A stretch of 64,000 nt of DNA from Imbricaverruca yamaguchii (taxonomy: Eukaryota > Arthropoda > Thecostraca > Neoverrucidae), in the NCBI GenBank assembly GCA_034440575.1, contig JAOTOL010001142.1:1-64000 (forward strand), given 5' to 3'. A model generated the notes under the pieces. It was not told the origin of the DNA. It did no database searches and was given only the letters and a program-made list of their open reading frames with translations. A program made the position numbers and the translations under genes. Shown one piece after another: positions 20,901-29,130 of this stretch (position 1 is its first letter; each line of letters begins with the position of its first letter).

Positions 20901-22143
20901 ATTCACTCCTTGTGTGGTTTAACATGGGATCAGGGTTCTGAAAATAACCTGGCATTTTATTTTGGTTATCCAAGGCTATCCGATTTAGGTTGGTTATTTG
21001 GGTTTGGGGCGCATCGACCGCGTTGGTCATACAGTGCCCAAGGGTATCCTATTGGTGAAATTATACTCTTCTTGCTTAATGATCATGTGTGAGACAACTG
21101 CAAACGCATTCCTCTTTGATTATAATAACGGCATCAATTCACTGGGATACATACAAATAGGCTCCTGCTGTCGGAAACCGAACTAAAATTAGGTGTCAGA
21201 ATCTGATACATCTGAAACCTTCTGCTCTAAATCCATGATTTCAAAACATAAATCTAAACTTGCACGGGACCCTGCGGGTTGCTTTCGAAGACCCACACGA
21301 TTTCGCATATGTATGCTGCGAACTTGGACCGAACCCACGGGGGCATCCGAAATCAGAGCCTGCAACGTCACAGAGAATACGTATTAGGTTATAATGACAT
21401 CGTCAACCTGAGCTACAGACGGCCATCCCGTGTTCATAGAAAGGGGAGAAGTGCCACAAAAAAATGGAGCAAAACCGCCGCTGTTGGCAGATCACAGCAC
21501 AGTGTAAAATAATTGACCATGTACACTATCTGGCCATCTCAGTGGAAAAACCGCCGCTATTGGTTGATCACAGTACATGCTTTATCCGATCATCTTAGTG
21601 GGGAAAAACAGCCGCCGTTGGTCGATCACAGCAGTGTTTATCCGGTCATGCCAGTGGAAAACTCGCCGCTCTTGGTTGATCACAGTACATGCTTTACCCG
21701 GCCATCTCAACGGAAAAGACATCAAGCCACAAGGCAAACTGCAAATTGGGAAGAAGAAAAAAAACTGGCAAAAAATAACGCAACTATTATCTCATGCGTT
21801 GGAAGCGTTACATGACCACTGTGGCCTCGGCCCAGAGTCGCATGCCACACGTTCGCCGCCAGCAAGCATCGAGCGTGTGGCAGCCGGCCGAGTGATGACG
21901 CCGGCGCAGTCGGCGCCACCGCTGCCGCACCTGCTTGATGTTCTCCAGCGTCTCGGCCTTGGGCACGTCCAGCGGCACGACGATGCCGTTGGGCATGAGG
22001 CACTCGATGTGGACGTCCGGCTCGGCGCTGTCCCAGCCGTCGTCGGCGAACGGGTCGATGGACGGCAGTAGCGGCAGCGGCGGCGGTGGCGGAGGCGGCG
22101 GACGCCACGACCACCCGCTGCCCTCCATCAGCGCACCCGGCAT
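2792..22143 (-). CDS. PIK3C (class IA p110): Class IA phosphoinositide 3-kinase catalytic subunit p110, N-terminal part, 10 exons (3' part off the left edge)
   Basis: The product phosphorylates PtdIns(4,5)P2 to PIP3 at the plasma membrane, downstream of receptor tyrosine kinases and Ras, together with a p85/p60 adaptor. About 574 residues are present. The adaptor-binding domain is in exons 1-2 (IECLMPNG motif, residues about 30-145). A linker occupies exons 3-4. The Ras-binding domain spans exons 5-6 (about 210-330), the C2 domain exons 7-9 (about 345-532, with SSWDIEQ, RDLPRMTRL and YLAWVN motifs), and the linker begins in exon 10. The adaptor-binding domain places it in class IA rather than class IB, II or III. 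Predicted splice phases fit at all nine junctions. Exon 8 contains one extra base that breaks the frame (see finding). The helical and kinase domains are not in the window, so catalytic competence cannot be judged. Introns are loaded with minisatellites and transposons. Confidence 0.93.
3140..3336 (-). CDS. PIK3C (class IA p110): p110 exon 9 (end of C2 domain)
   Basis: The acceptor is CTGTCCGCAG|TTC and the donor GACAG|GTGAGT. It encodes FCNYLAWVNAPVYDYRGHLR and VGAVTLFMWPYQES, ending ATQISVCFD. These match p110 LAWGNINLFDY...ALNLWP and the acidic/hydrophobic last C2 strand. It is separated from exon 8 by about 9.2 kb of intron containing a 76-bp minisatellite and nested transposons. Confidence 0.92.
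3383..4396 (+). repeat. 76-bp minisatellite, about 13 copies (first block)
   Basis: Units contain ACTACAGCTACTGGCTCACA, CACTGGCGGCACTCACACTG and GCGAGCTTTTACTGACGTGT, with 1-4 bp indels in several copies. It begins about 45 bases upstream (in gene direction) of the acceptor of p110 exon 9. The array is cut at GGCGGCAC by a transposon insertion and resumes at 11339. Confidence 0.95.
6781..10097. mobile_element. Non-autonomous hAT-like transposon, inner nested copy
   Basis: It starts CAGCGTTGGAAAAGTGGCCC, ends CCAACACTG, and is flanked by the exact 8-bp duplication CTTCCAAG (6773-6780 and 10098-10105). At 3317 bp it is homologous along its length to the outer copy (for example 4792-5145 matches 7290-7538, and the subterminal A/T-rich blocks agree). 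A truncated minus-strand SINE lies at about 9795-9862. No transposase was found. Confidence 0.9.
10167..10467. mobile_element. Palindromic insert with hammerhead-like core (Penelope-like element fragment)
   Basis: A 301-bp insert lies inside the outer hAT copy, bounded by an 11-bp direct repeat GAAATACACTT (10156-10166 and 10468-10478). From 10211 to 10467 it is a near-perfect palindrome with arms of about 125 bp around a 7-base centre at 10337-10343. The minus strand of the left arm carries CTGATGA, then a GGCC/GGCC stem, then GAAAC (10334 down to 10312), the conserved order of a hammerhead ribozyme core. The other arm has lost the G of GAAA. Inverted long-terminal-repeat-like ends with hammerhead motifs are known for Penelope-like retroelements. 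No reverse transcriptase is present here. Confidence 0.65.
10925..11073 (-). mobile_element. tRNA-derived SINE copy inside hAT element
   Basis: On the minus strand the sequence reads GCCTCGGTACCTTAGTTGGT, then GGACTCGAATCTCG, then a body with GACCAATCCGTGTGATAGG and a tail near GAGTCGTAAAATATCCC. The head resembles box A and a damaged box B of tRNA. Body and tail are shared with the copies at 33290-33440 and 47222-47375, and a deleted version lies at 9795-9862. Confidence 0.65.
11339..11395 (+). repeat. 76-bp minisatellite, residual block
   Basis: This diverged partial unit (GGCGGCACCCGCACTGTGCC, then ACGTTTTTACTAACGTGTGG) continues the array broken at 4396. It shows that the transposon cluster inserted into a minisatellite unit. 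Confidence 0.85.
11396..12524. other. Intron 8 remainder of p110, no gene seen
   Basis: No conserved frame is visible. It contains one copy of the short dispersed repeat at about 11872-11935 with a GATT-type simple-repeat edge, and a short imperfect duplication (TCATCTTTTGCCCACACTTT at about 12085 and again near 12160). Confidence 0.5.
12525..12756 (-). CDS. PIK3C (class IA p110): p110 exon 8 (C2 domain), with internal frame conflict
   Basis: The acceptor is CACCAG|ATC and the donor AACGGCAAG|GTGGGT. The first part reads IGLDAALFCGTKRLCESQRV and the last part VQFSVQVRDLPRMTRLSLAV, both clear C2 matches, but they are in different frames. The exon is 232 bases, one more than a multiple of 3, although both flanking junctions are phase 0. 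A TGA (12667-12669) interrupts the first frame. A sequencing or assembly indel in the GGCGGCGGCC run, a real frameshift, or a 64-base mini-intron (GTGAGC..CAG) could explain it. The mini-intron would remove conserved C2 residues, so an indel is preferred. Confidence 0.85.
12880..13125 (-). repeat. Degenerate ~20-bp repeats filling p110 intron 7
   Basis: The intron is made of diverged units of 17-23 bases with a GTGGCGA..TCTCACCTCAG pattern (on the plus strand), recurring about a dozen times. The same motif overlaps the exon 7 donor (CTCACCTCTGTG on plus), so the array seems to have grown from the splice-site region. Confidence 0.6.
13126..13301 (-). CDS. PIK3C (class IA p110): p110 exon 7 (Ras-binding/C2 linker and first C2 strands)
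   Basis: The acceptor is ACCTCGTCAG|AC and the donor CACAGAG|GTGAGA. It encodes a Ser/Arg-rich linker and then TVSSWDIEQQFGLTIGSVAN, matching the SLWxxEQPFRIxL start of the p110 C2 domain. The codon split with exon 6 yields Asp, giving a P-D-C junction like that of vertebrate p110. Confidence 0.9.
13386..13480 (+). repeat. 12-bp minisatellite (GGTACAGGTCAC)n
   Basis: About eight near-perfect copies of GGTACAGGTCAC with diverged copies on both sides (13330-13540). It lies in p110 intron 6, between exon 7 (13301) and exon 6 (13606). Confidence 0.92.
13606..13876 (-). CDS. PIK3C (class IA p110): p110 exon 6 (Ras-binding domain)
   Basis: The acceptor is CCGCTGCAG|GCC and the donor CCAG|GTGGGT. 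It encodes TTFRVPPDVTPHQLVGMALDK, followed by HYTLKVLGRQQYLVHDVAL and VRLLLVRNSSISLP. These match the Ras-binding domain (YTLKVCGxxEYL...) and its exit motif. The acceptor plus the first dozen exon bases is tandemly duplicated about 68 bp upstream, so two usable acceptors may exist. Confidence 0.92.
13857..13990 (-). repeat. 68-70-bp tandem duplication carrying the exon 6 splice acceptor
   Basis: Two almost identical copies, about 13857-13924 and 13927-13990, each contain CCGGCCTGCAGCGGCCGG (plus strand). On the gene strand that is the polypyrimidine-poor acceptor CCGCTGCAG followed by the first exon bases GCCGGCTACGTGG. The copy at 13877-13880 is used in the exon 6 call, and the upstream copy lies within the intron. 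Confidence 0.85.
13991..14910. other. p110 intron 5, no gene seen, one perfect hairpin
   Basis: No conserved frame was found. At 14232-14280 two perfect 22-bp arms (CTTTCTTCAGTGACACAACG + AT) surround a 5-base loop. The left arm also pairs partly with GAAGAAAGCACC at about 14200. Confidence 0.6.
14911..15007 (-). CDS. PIK3C (class IA p110): p110 exon 5 (start of Ras-binding domain)
   Basis: The acceptor is GCGCTGTCAG|T and the donor AACCAG|GTATGA. It encodes VADQMPTHLLSQLPTDNH and then LSVVVEPQAARENQ. MPTHLLSQL followed by LSVVV matches p110 LPKHIYNKL followed by IIVVI, the first strand of the Ras-binding domain. It is in phase with exons 4 and 6. A 44-bp minisatellite begins immediately at its acceptor (15015 on). 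Confidence 0.8.
15015..15236 (+). repeat. 44-bp minisatellite, about 5 copies
   Basis: Units contain CGGGTAACTGGGGACCACGC and GTCGACCAGCTGGTGATACA, with one longer unit near 15120-15165. It starts within 10 bases of the acceptor of p110 exon 5 (15007). Confidence 0.92.
15484..17150. mobile_element. PIF/Harbinger-like non-autonomous DNA transposon
   Basis: The left end AGCCCGGTTCACACT and the right end AGTGTGAACCGGGCT are a perfect 15-bp inverted pair apart from one offset. The element is flanked by TTA on both sides (15481-15483 and 17151-17153), the 3-bp T-W-A duplication characteristic of PIF/Harbinger. At 1667 bp it has A/T-rich internal sequence, a TTTGCATACTTTTCA tandem tract near 16855-16945, and no recognisable transposase. 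It sits in p110 intron 4. Confidence 0.82.
17258..17317 (-). CDS. PIK3C (class IA p110): p110 exon 4 (short linker exon)
   Basis: This is a 60-base exon with acceptor GGTGTCAG|G and donor GAAAT|GTGAGA, encoding TQFKLNPSPSRPAGGCSCE. The sequence is weakly conserved. The call rests on exact phase agreement with exons 3 and 5, on both splice signals, and on resemblance to the xxYxFPLxLxPS segment before the Ras-binding domain in other p110 proteins. Confidence 0.65.
17560..18386 (-). repeat. 41-bp minisatellite (~20 copies) built from the exon 3 splice donor
   Basis: On the gene strand each unit contains CGTATCCAGTACAG followed by GTGTGTACCGGGGC, which is identical to the end of p110 exon 3 plus its donor. 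Two unit types alternate (…GGAGCCTCCAT… and …GGACAGCTTCGAG…), giving a loose higher-order pattern. Long open frames on both strands across it are products of the repetition. Confidence 0.95.
18387..18513 (-). CDS. PIK3C (class IA p110): p110 exon 3 (linker between adaptor- and Ras-binding domains)
   Basis: The acceptor is TATTCAG|AT and the donor TACAG|GTGTGT. It encodes LHEFESMNNAEVNEFRGKMR and then ELCASIAGEKDNLSWTERIQY, corresponding to the p110 stretch CEFDMVKDPEVQDFRRN. The codon split with exon 2 gives Asn. The exon is squeezed between two minisatellites: a 36-bp array starts at its acceptor, and a 41-bp array starts at its donor and repeats the last exon bases and the donor itself. Confidence 0.88.
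18520..19110 (+). repeat. 36-bp minisatellite, about 15 copies
   Basis: Units read TTAGCATCACACATGATGAT followed by TATGTGCACACACACA, more diverged toward 19100. It abuts the acceptor of p110 exon 3 (18513), so that the exon lies between two arrays. A SINE-tail-like short repeat follows at about 19138-19195 on the minus strand. Confidence 0.93.
19372..19594 (-). CDS. PIK3C (class IA p110): p110 exon 2 (second half of adaptor-binding domain)
   Basis: The acceptor is CCTGCGCAG|AAG and the donor AAGA|GTGAGT. It encodes KLWDTEFPLHGTLREPSQYVFQ, then TPQAEAIELVDE and REGDKEEKLLKSQIGHLIGK. These match the p110 segment reading YPLHQLLxxxSSYIF ... GNREEKILNREIGFAIG. It enters in phase 0 and leaves in phase 1, agreeing with its neighbours. 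Confidence 0.9.
19595..21930. other. p110 intron 1, non-coding with small tandem repeats
   Basis: It contains three diverged ~39-bp units at 19935-20045 (GCGGACCGATCAGCACGGAT type), a dispersed short repeat at 20988-21042 (plus strand), and about four diverged ~58-bp units at 21466-21725 (CCGCCGCTATTGGTTGATCA, then GGCCATCTCAGTGGAAAA). No other exon-like stretch is seen. Confidence 0.6.
21931..22143 (-). CDS. PIK3C (class IA p110): p110 exon 1 (adaptor-binding domain, start codon)
   Basis: This exon gives 71 codons from ATG (22141-22143) to the donor CAG|GTGCGG. The N-terminus has an eight-proline run and then DVHIECLMPNG and ETLENIKQ, matching the first strand and helix of the p110 adaptor-binding domain (vertebrate equivalent ECLLPNG). 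The start was chosen as the first ATG in frame giving a leader of normal length. A second in-frame ATG lies 5 codons later. An acceptor-like GTCGCAG sits just upstream (exon edge at 22155), so a separate 5' UTR exon further right is likely. The exon ends in phase 0. Confidence 0.88.
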
Positions 22144-23847
22144 CCGGCCGCACACCTGCGACACGAGGCGACCGACGTGTCAGCTACCGAAGACGCCCAA
22201 CAACCACAGAGAACAACAGCAACAAGTAGCACCAACATCTTTGGCGACCCGGTCAGATCATAACGTGTTTGTGACGCTTGTAACTTAGAAACGACGTACC
22301 GAATAATAACGGAATTATTAAGGACATGCAGATTGACGTTCTGAGAAGCATTCTGCTTTCCATAGGCAATAGTCAGCAGATTGTGCTGCCCCAGCTCAGG
22401 ATTGTAAAGTGTGATGCAACACTGTACCTGAATAGTGCAGGTGTGACTGGCTCAGCAAAGGAAATGGGATGAGCGAAGCTGTCATATAAAGTGGGATATC
22501 GTAAAAAGTTAGCATCGGACCTGGCTTTGTATTTCCTATTCTTTTATGACCTGAGGCAACTGCAGTTAATGAAGTAAGTTGGTGAGTTACTTGAGCTTCA
22601 GGTTGTATTGGCTGCATTGTATATATGGCGCCCATTGGTCATATGGCGTCAATTGGTCGTATAACACCTGTTGGAGTGATGCAAATGATGTAGATTACTG
22701 CAGATATATTTGCTACTATCAAAAGGATGCCAATTTTGTTTCCATTTTAACACGCGGAAGAGTGATGGAAACTGGTCACGATTTTTCGATATCTTCAAGC
22801 ATATATTTTGATTGTTGAGACTGTAGCCAGCAGAATTATGCTCCTGGCAGAGCTTCAGTTTGTCTACCCGACACACATGACACTCTAACCATAGCAGTGG
22901 CGTTCGGTCAGACCTACTGGGTGGTGCATCTGAACTAAAACTAACTGACATTGGACATATAGTGAGAAACAGGACGAGAATTGAAATATATACCAGTGAT
23001 GCAGTAGGGAGCCAATGTGGAGCACACAAATACCATGCAAAAAGTTAACAACATCCGGGCGACTGTTCTCACCGTCTGTACTACATAGCTGGTTAGTTGG
23101 TTACTGGTTTTACGACACATCGACCGTTGAGTGATGTAGCGATTGGTCGCGAGCGAAGAGCAGCGACAGCTGAGACTCGAACCCACAACCTTTCGATTGT
23201 GAGACGGGCAACTTACCCCTAGGCTACTCGACCCATGTGTACTACATAGAATGCAACTTATCTTCAACCAATTATACCTCATTTCCCATCAGAGAAATTG
23301 CCAGGGCTACCCAGGTGAGGAAGAGTGGACTGCTAGGTAGTGAGATAAGTTTTTGTTAGTATGCTAGGCTGTTTTCTTTTGTCGCTGTGCACTCTAAGCG
23401 AGGTAGCCTAATTCGCTTCTTGATACATTTGCTTTCCTATCTTAGCTTAATTACAATAGTTTTTGGTATTGTTTGTCATACGTCTTCTAACTTGCTGGAA
23501 TGGCTGTTTGAATTTGGCACTGACATTCAAGGTCCTGGTGGTGACTTATTTAAGAATGAATCTTGTAGATTGTATAAGCTATCTATGCTTCACTATGGTT
23601 GAATTAGTCTTTCTTCATCCTGTGTATGCCTTAGTACTTTTAGAATAAAGGGATTGCAATTTTGTTATATTTTTAATTAGGAAATAAATTGAGTAAATGC
23701 ATTTTGATGCACATTTACTCGACGATAAGGCGATCTCATTACAGGTCCGCGTAGGTATAAGTAGAATAGAACCACCACCCAAAAGCATATATGCAGGAAG
23801 TTAGCTGTGGGCAGTGTGCATCGGTCGTCATTATTGGCATTATTTGC
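22144..23847. other. Upstream region of p110 (probable 5' UTR intron or promoter side), no second gene seen
   Basis: No conserved coding block is present. Immediately upstream of the start codon on the gene strand is an acceptor-like site, so the promoter may be much further right. A SINE copy lies at 23085-23235. TATGGCGCCCATTGGTCATA at about 22623 resembles part of the short dispersed repeat. Confidence 0.4.
23085..23235 (-). mobile_element. tRNA-derived SINE
   Basis: The minus strand reads GTCGAGTAGCCTAGGGGTAA (box A region), then TTGTGGGTTCGAGTCTC (box B GGTTCGAGTCT). An unrelated body with GCGACCAATCGC and the tail TGTCGTAAAACCAGTAACCA follow. The head has no acceptor stem closure and is followed by SINE-type sequence, so it is not a functional tRNA gene. 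Confidence 0.75.
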
Positions 23848-24608
23848 ATCGGTTCCATAATATGGCACCATAATCAGTACCTTCCATCCTCTCTGTTTTG
23901 TGTCCACCTTCCCTGTTCTGATTCTAGTTGCCTTAGGTCACGTATGTAACCTGTATTCCAAACACATGATGGAAACTCCAAAAGAGACCTGACATGAGTA
24001 ATGTATTGTGTTTTCATAAATTCAGGAGAACAACATAATGTAGAACTTAGCAGGTTGCTGGCCAGACTCCAGTTATTCTGTACAATGCCAGCAATGTGTT
24101 CATGGAAATGTAATTTTTTAATCTACTGTGATCCCTAAGTCAGTATGCATCTCAACAAAGCTCACCTGAAATTCATCCAGGTAATAATGTGCATAAGGAC
24201 CAATATTTGTTGAGTCATATGGGCCATGGTGTGCTTTAAGAACTGGACATTTCTTGGAGTTCATTTCTAGTCCCTATGACTTGGCAGTACTAACCAGGGT
24301 ATCTATATCTTTTGGCCCTGTGAAATGCCAGTTGGCAGGTCTGTGACAAATTTGTACTTCAGTTTCATGTATATTTTTAGGTCATTTGTAAAAACCTTAA
24401 ATTGAGAGTATATATCATGAGGTGCATAGTTCACATAAATCAAGAATAGCACAGGACATAGCACAGAGTCCTGGGGTACTCCACTCAGAACATCACTTGG
24501 TTTGCTTGGAGAACCAGAGACGAGCACTTTCATTTCCTCCCACGGATACAATTTTGGATCCAGGTGAGGATTGTCTCTGAAATTCGTAGAGGAGCTCTCA
24601 GTTCCCCC
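23848..24608 (-). pseudogene. LINE reverse-transcriptase fragment (copy 1)
   Basis: Minus-strand translation of about 24310-24600 gives DVLSGVPQDSVLCPVLFLIY and then FKVFTNDLKIYMKLKY. This is the SGVPQGSVLGPxLFxIYxND block and a decayed F-A-D-D catalytic motif of non-LTR reverse transcriptase (FTND instead of FADD). The rest down to 23848 is homologous to 44765-45240 and is probably the 3' part of the same element. It ends head-to-head against the 5' end of a LINE on the plus strand. Confidence 0.8.
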
Positions 24609-25269
24609 CCCCCCCCGACGAGGCATCGCCTTTTCGTGGTGGGGGGATTGAGTGCCCCAATGACCCGGCGACCATCATACCGGCGAGGGGTGAGACCAGG
24701 AGTGCCTCACTTGTCCTTCCGTCCATACGCTCCCATTCCAATGCCTATCTCATCCAACATCCATGTCCTTCATCTGGCCCTGCAACACCAACTATCCATA
24801 CTATGAGCAGGCAGGACAACTTCCCCGGTCCTGGCCACCAGCTCAGTTTTATCGGGGTAGTCGCGCCCCCTCGGCCTGCCCCCCCGGGGTTGACGGAGTC
24901 CTGGAGGTTCAGGTCCCCCGTCGCACGGTGCTAGTTGTGATGGGGGACCAACACGCCTCTTTGGTCGTGATATCCCGGAGGGGCGGGCGGGACCGTGGGG
25001 CCTCACAAGGGTCAAGCGACTGGTCGCCTCGGTCTGGGGGCCTGGGTCTCGGCACGGTGCCTGCCGGACCGGCCGGCTGGGGTCAAGGGATGGGCGGCGC
25101 TGGACTGGTCGGGGTGGTGAGTATCTCTCTCCCGGCCGGGTGACGGCGTCGCCTGCCCCGTATAGCTCTTCGGGAGCCTGGCGACCTCCCGTCCGCGGGA
25201 CCCAGGCGTTCCCCCGGTAGGGCCCCTTTGCGGTGGGGCGTCCGAGGGGCAGAACACATATCACACTTC

Positions 25270-27082
25270 ATGGCATCCTCAAACATAAACAATTCACCTG
25301 CCCCCTCTAGTAGGGGACAGACAAGCAGACAAATCAGACATCCAAGCGTGACGCGTATAGGGACCGGCCTCTTGGCTCGTTCTCCCGCTCCTCGTATCCT
25401 CGTAGTGAGGTCATTGGAACAGGAAAGAAGTCTTTCGCGGCTTACACCGTTTCAGAGGAAGGAAGCTTGCGACAGGTTGGGAACTGTGCTCAGGTGCGAG
25501 AAACTTAGGGATGATGGAATAGAAATAGAATTTAAGAATACCGATGATGCAAGAAGGGCGATGGGTGCAACCGAACTGACTTACAGTGTACGACATGAGA
25601 CCGGCAGACGAATAGTAAATGTAGCCATCGAAGTTCAACCTCACCATACTAAAAAATACACGAAGGGGGTAACCAATTGTTACGATTTGAGAGACGTGTC
25701 CGATGATCAGATTGTGGATGGCTTGGCAGAATGGGGAGTGGTAGGTGCGAGAAGGATCACTATTAGAAAGAGCCAAGAAACCCAACCAACGAACAACTTC
25801 GTATTCACACTTAGCGCAACTGACCTTCCCCAATTCATATTTGTTGGATACGTTCGCGTGAAGGTGCGTGTGTATGTCCCAAATCCCATGCGGTGTTTTC
25901 GTTGTTCTAGATTTGGACATACAACACAACACTGCCGAAATCGTGAGACGTGTGGTAGATGTGGGTCGGCGGACCATGCAGGAGAAAAGTGTGAGGCTGA
26001 ATGCCAAAAATGCTCAAACTGTGGCCCCAATCAGAAACCCCGCTCGGCCTACGATCGTTCATGCCTCATCTTCTTGAGGGAGAAAGAGATAGTTAACATA
26101 AAGTGTACAAACAGCTATATGAAAGAGCTTACCCAAAAAAAATCGTACGCAGCAGCAGCAAAATTGAACCATGCAATAGCAAAACACGCCCAGAGGGAGC
26201 CTCTGATTGGCTCCCAACACACAACCCAACATCTCCCAGCTAATCGCTCAACTCACTGCACTTCTCTGATCTTTTGGTGTGCCCCCTGCGTCGCCTGCTC
26301 AACACGTCACCGTAGCGGCGGAAGCACCACCTGCCACAAATGGACGCGGTGTCTGCTCACCAGTTTCGTCTCCCCTACCAACGTCAAATGGGGGAGAATG
26401 GACCCAGGTTCAACGCTCCAAGGGGCCTACTCGGCCCTCTCCACCCAATCCTAGCCCCTCTCCCTCTACCACAATCCCCACCTTGAAATCCCCGTATCTT
26501 ACGTCCCGCCCTTCCTCTGATCTTCCCTCACCCACGCACACTACAACCCCCTCCAATTCCCACCTCTACACTTCCTCCCTTCCTGCTACCTACCCCCTTC
26601 CCGGGAGCCAGGTCTCATCCTCACGTTCAACCACTACCACCACTACTTCCTTCCCTCCCCCACCTCCCTCACCCCAGCTTGCACGTCCGCTGCATCGGCC
26701 GTCCCGTACCTCTCGACAAATTACAATCTCCGAGATCAGCTTGAAATATCAGGAAGCCGAAAGGCGCGCCCGAGAGGCGAAGAGGGCGCGACTGGCTCAG
26801 GTGGAGAAGGAGCGGGCGAGGGGAAAAGCTGTGGAAGGAGCCCCTCCCGCAGGGTCGGCCACGCCAACGCATCGCAGGCGAGTGGAGGCACCTCGGGGAG
26901 AGCCAGTTATACCACACGGTATGGGTCCTCCCCCGCCCCCGCCGCAGCTGAGCGCCCCACAGAAGCGGGGTCTGCCGTGGTCAGGTAGCCCTCCCGGGGA
27001 CAGCTCGCCGCGATCGCGACCGAGAACGATCTCACTTGGCCACTCTGGGAGTAATTTGGCACTCTCTGGGGAGCACTTTTAG
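25270..27082 (+). pseudogene. LINE ORF1 (gag-like, three CCHC zinc knuckles), one frameshift
   Basis: ORF1 proteins of this type bind LINE RNA in ribonucleoprotein particles. The start ATG at 25270 gives MASSNINNSPAPSS. A PRE/C1-like region (SRLTPFQRKEACDRLGTVLR) leads to VPNPMRCFRCSRFGHTTQHC, then CGRCGSADHAGEKC and CSNCGPNQKPRSAYDRSC, three knuckles at about residues 220-275. The frame open to 26454 loses character after about 26230. It continues one frame over (26279-27082) as a Pro/Ser/Thr-rich tail with GGEWTQVQRSKGPTRPS and a short charged helix rich in E/R/A. The stop is TAG just before ORF2. Confidence 0.85.
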
Positions 27083-27089
27083 ACAGTTC

Positions 27090-27620
27090 CAGTTTTACCT
27101 CGACTCATCGTCATATCGCCCTTAGTTTTACAGTGGAACATGCGTGGTTTTAGAGCGAATTTTGCTGACCTGCAGAGGGTTTTATATCATAAACGACCTA
27201 TCGCTATAGGGCTTCAGGAAACAAAGCTGTCAACTGGTATCCAGTGTTCCATTAAAGGATACTCTGTATTCCGAAAAGATAATATAAATATCGATACCAT
27301 TGCCCATGGTGGGGTGATGCCAGCTGTACACAATGGAACACCTCGATAAATGTCATTGCAAACAACACTACAGGCTGTAGCGGTACGTATTAATATTCAC
27401 CATCTTGTTATATCATTATGTTCAATTTATCTTCCCCCAGGAGAGGCTCCCCCTCTGCGCAACTCAGGAGTCTTATGTTGGAACTTCCTTCTCCCGTATT
27501 ACTTTTGTGCGATTTTAACTCTCAGCATACTCTCTGGGGTTGTGTCACTTCCAACCCCCGCGGTAGACATATGGAAGCCTTTTTAATCGACGAATCGCTA
27601 TCAGTGTGTGTGTGAGTGAA
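27090..27620 (+). pseudogene. LINE ORF2 endonuclease domain, truncated
   Basis: It begins LQWNMRGFRANFADLQRVLY, the conserved start of the LINE endonuclease, followed by IAIGLQETKLS (catalytic Glu). After an in-frame TAA at 27347-27349 the same frame resumes with NIHHLVISLCSIYLPPG. A frameshift near 27460 leads to VLLLCDFNSQHTLWGC, the GDFNxHHxxWG motif with Gly changed to Cys. The sequence then leaves the family, so the nicking enzyme is dead and the reverse transcriptase is missing. Confidence 0.82.
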
Positions 27621-27744
27621 TTTTGCCAGCCTGCCACCGTGTGGTGATATCGGCTGGTTAAGATGTACCGAGTGCAAACTGGATTTGCACTCGGTGAAAG
27701 TTAGACTGATTTGAGCAGACATTATCAGATGTTGGAAGATTTTC

Positions 27745-28488
27745 CATGGTCATTCTGCCATAACACGTGCCCTAGAGGGGGTGGGGAAATCCGCCCACCC
27801 CTGCGGTTTTTCGTAGATAACTCCAGATATTACCGGCCGACATATGCCATTATTTGTGTACCTGCTTAGAAATGGCTGGCGCGTTGTTTAAAGTAAGACA
27901 ATGGAAAATCGAAGGACCATTTTTCGAGTTAGGGGTCGTTGAAGTAAAAAAAATTAAGCGTCAGACCACAAATATCGGCGCTGATGCGATTCCCGTATAT
28001 TGGCAAAAATGAAGTGTTCTTGGCAGCACTAGCAACTTGTTTGATGTATATTGTTATGCTACATTGTTTCAAGGTCATGCCAGGTCACCGAGGTCAAGTC
28101 AAATCAAGTTCATGACAGGTTAACACATGTCTTCGAAGGGTGGAGGGCGAAATCCGCCCACCCCTCCGATCTTTCGTACATAACTCAATATTGTACCGGT
28201 CGATATACTCCATTTTGTCCATACCAGCTTAGAAATGACCGGCGCATTGTTTAAAGCAGGAAGAATGAAAATCGGCCCGAACATTTTACAAGTTAGGGCC
28301 ATTAAAGTAAGAAAAAATTCGCAACGCCAGACCACAAAAGTTGGCGCTGATGCCCTTCCCGTATATTGGCAAAAGGGAAGTGTTCTTGACAACAATAATG
28401 ACCTGTTTGATGCATATTGCTATGCTATATAATTTAAAAGTCATGTTAGGTCGCCGAGGTCAAGTCAGGTCAAGTTCATGACAGGCTA
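27745..28488 (+). repeat. ~370-bp direct tandem repeat, two copies
   Basis: 27745-28120 and 28121-28488 align along their length (shared GTATATTGGCAAAA, GGTCAAGTCA, CAAGTTCATGACAGG). Each begins with a hairpin-forming GGGTGG..ATCCGCCCACCC block. There is no coding frame. A perfect 12-bp hairpin lies just upstream at 27667-27695. Confidence 0.85.
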
Positions 28489-29130
28489 TTGGAACCAAAC
28501 TTGGTCAACTGGAATGTTGTCATCAATGCAAATGACTGTCATGTGATTGATGTCACTTTGCATGTTACTCCCTACACATCCCAAAATCTACTGTTTGTCA
28601 TCGTATGCCTAAGCATTTCCATACTTTATTCATATATTTCACTCCATTCTTTGCAAAGACGCTTGTGCCAAGCCGCCCAACGGAGCAGTCACGTGGGGAT
28701 CCCAGTTCTGGTAACTGGAGCAGGTAATGACCTGATAAAGTGCTCGTGTATAGGTGACCTGAGGTCAAATGGTGGATCTGGCATCTGTATTGCATCATTA
28801 GTAATGTCCAAAACGTCATTAATGGCAATTTTGAAGCATTTAAACACAATCACAGTGATCCATAACAATGACAAGCCAAGCCACCCGACACCCAGAACAT
28901 TTTGCTATTTTGACCTCATTTGACCTTGAAGATATTGACCTAAGGTCATGAAATTTGCACACAAGAGTTCACTATCATGCCCATCCACCCTGCGAATTTC
29001 GTTGCTCTAGCCTTAATAGGAACAGAGATCTGAGGGGGGTCGGAATCCACCCCCCTCCAGTGCACAACATTTTCAGAGGCCCTCCAGGGCATATGTTAAG
29101 ATCCCTGACATGCTTGTGCTGGTGACATAG
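28489..29130 (+). repeat. Dispersed repeat, related in inverse orientation to 59730-60015
   Basis: 28780-29060 contains TTTGACCTTGAAGATATTGA, CCACCCTGCGAATTTCGTTG and the end GGGGGGTCGGAATCCACCCC. The reverse complement of 59730-60015 carries the same ordered blocks. No ORF with family resemblance was found, so the element type is undetermined. Confidence 0.6.

Larger units (their letters stand above)
24612..27620 (+). mobile_element. Jockey-like LINE, copy A (5' end, ORF1, endonuclease part of ORF2)
   Basis: A C-run followed by GACGAGGCATC marks the 5' end, shared with copies at 45505 and 49511. A GC-rich 5' UTR, ORF1 (25270-27082, one frameshift) and the start of ORF2 with an apurinic-type endonuclease domain follow. 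The copy stops near 27620, before any reverse transcriptase. Confidence 0.85.

Noticed and set aside
23150..23235. Functional tRNA gene on the minus strand
   Set aside because: Box A and box B are present, but the acceptor stem does not close and a SINE body and tail follow.
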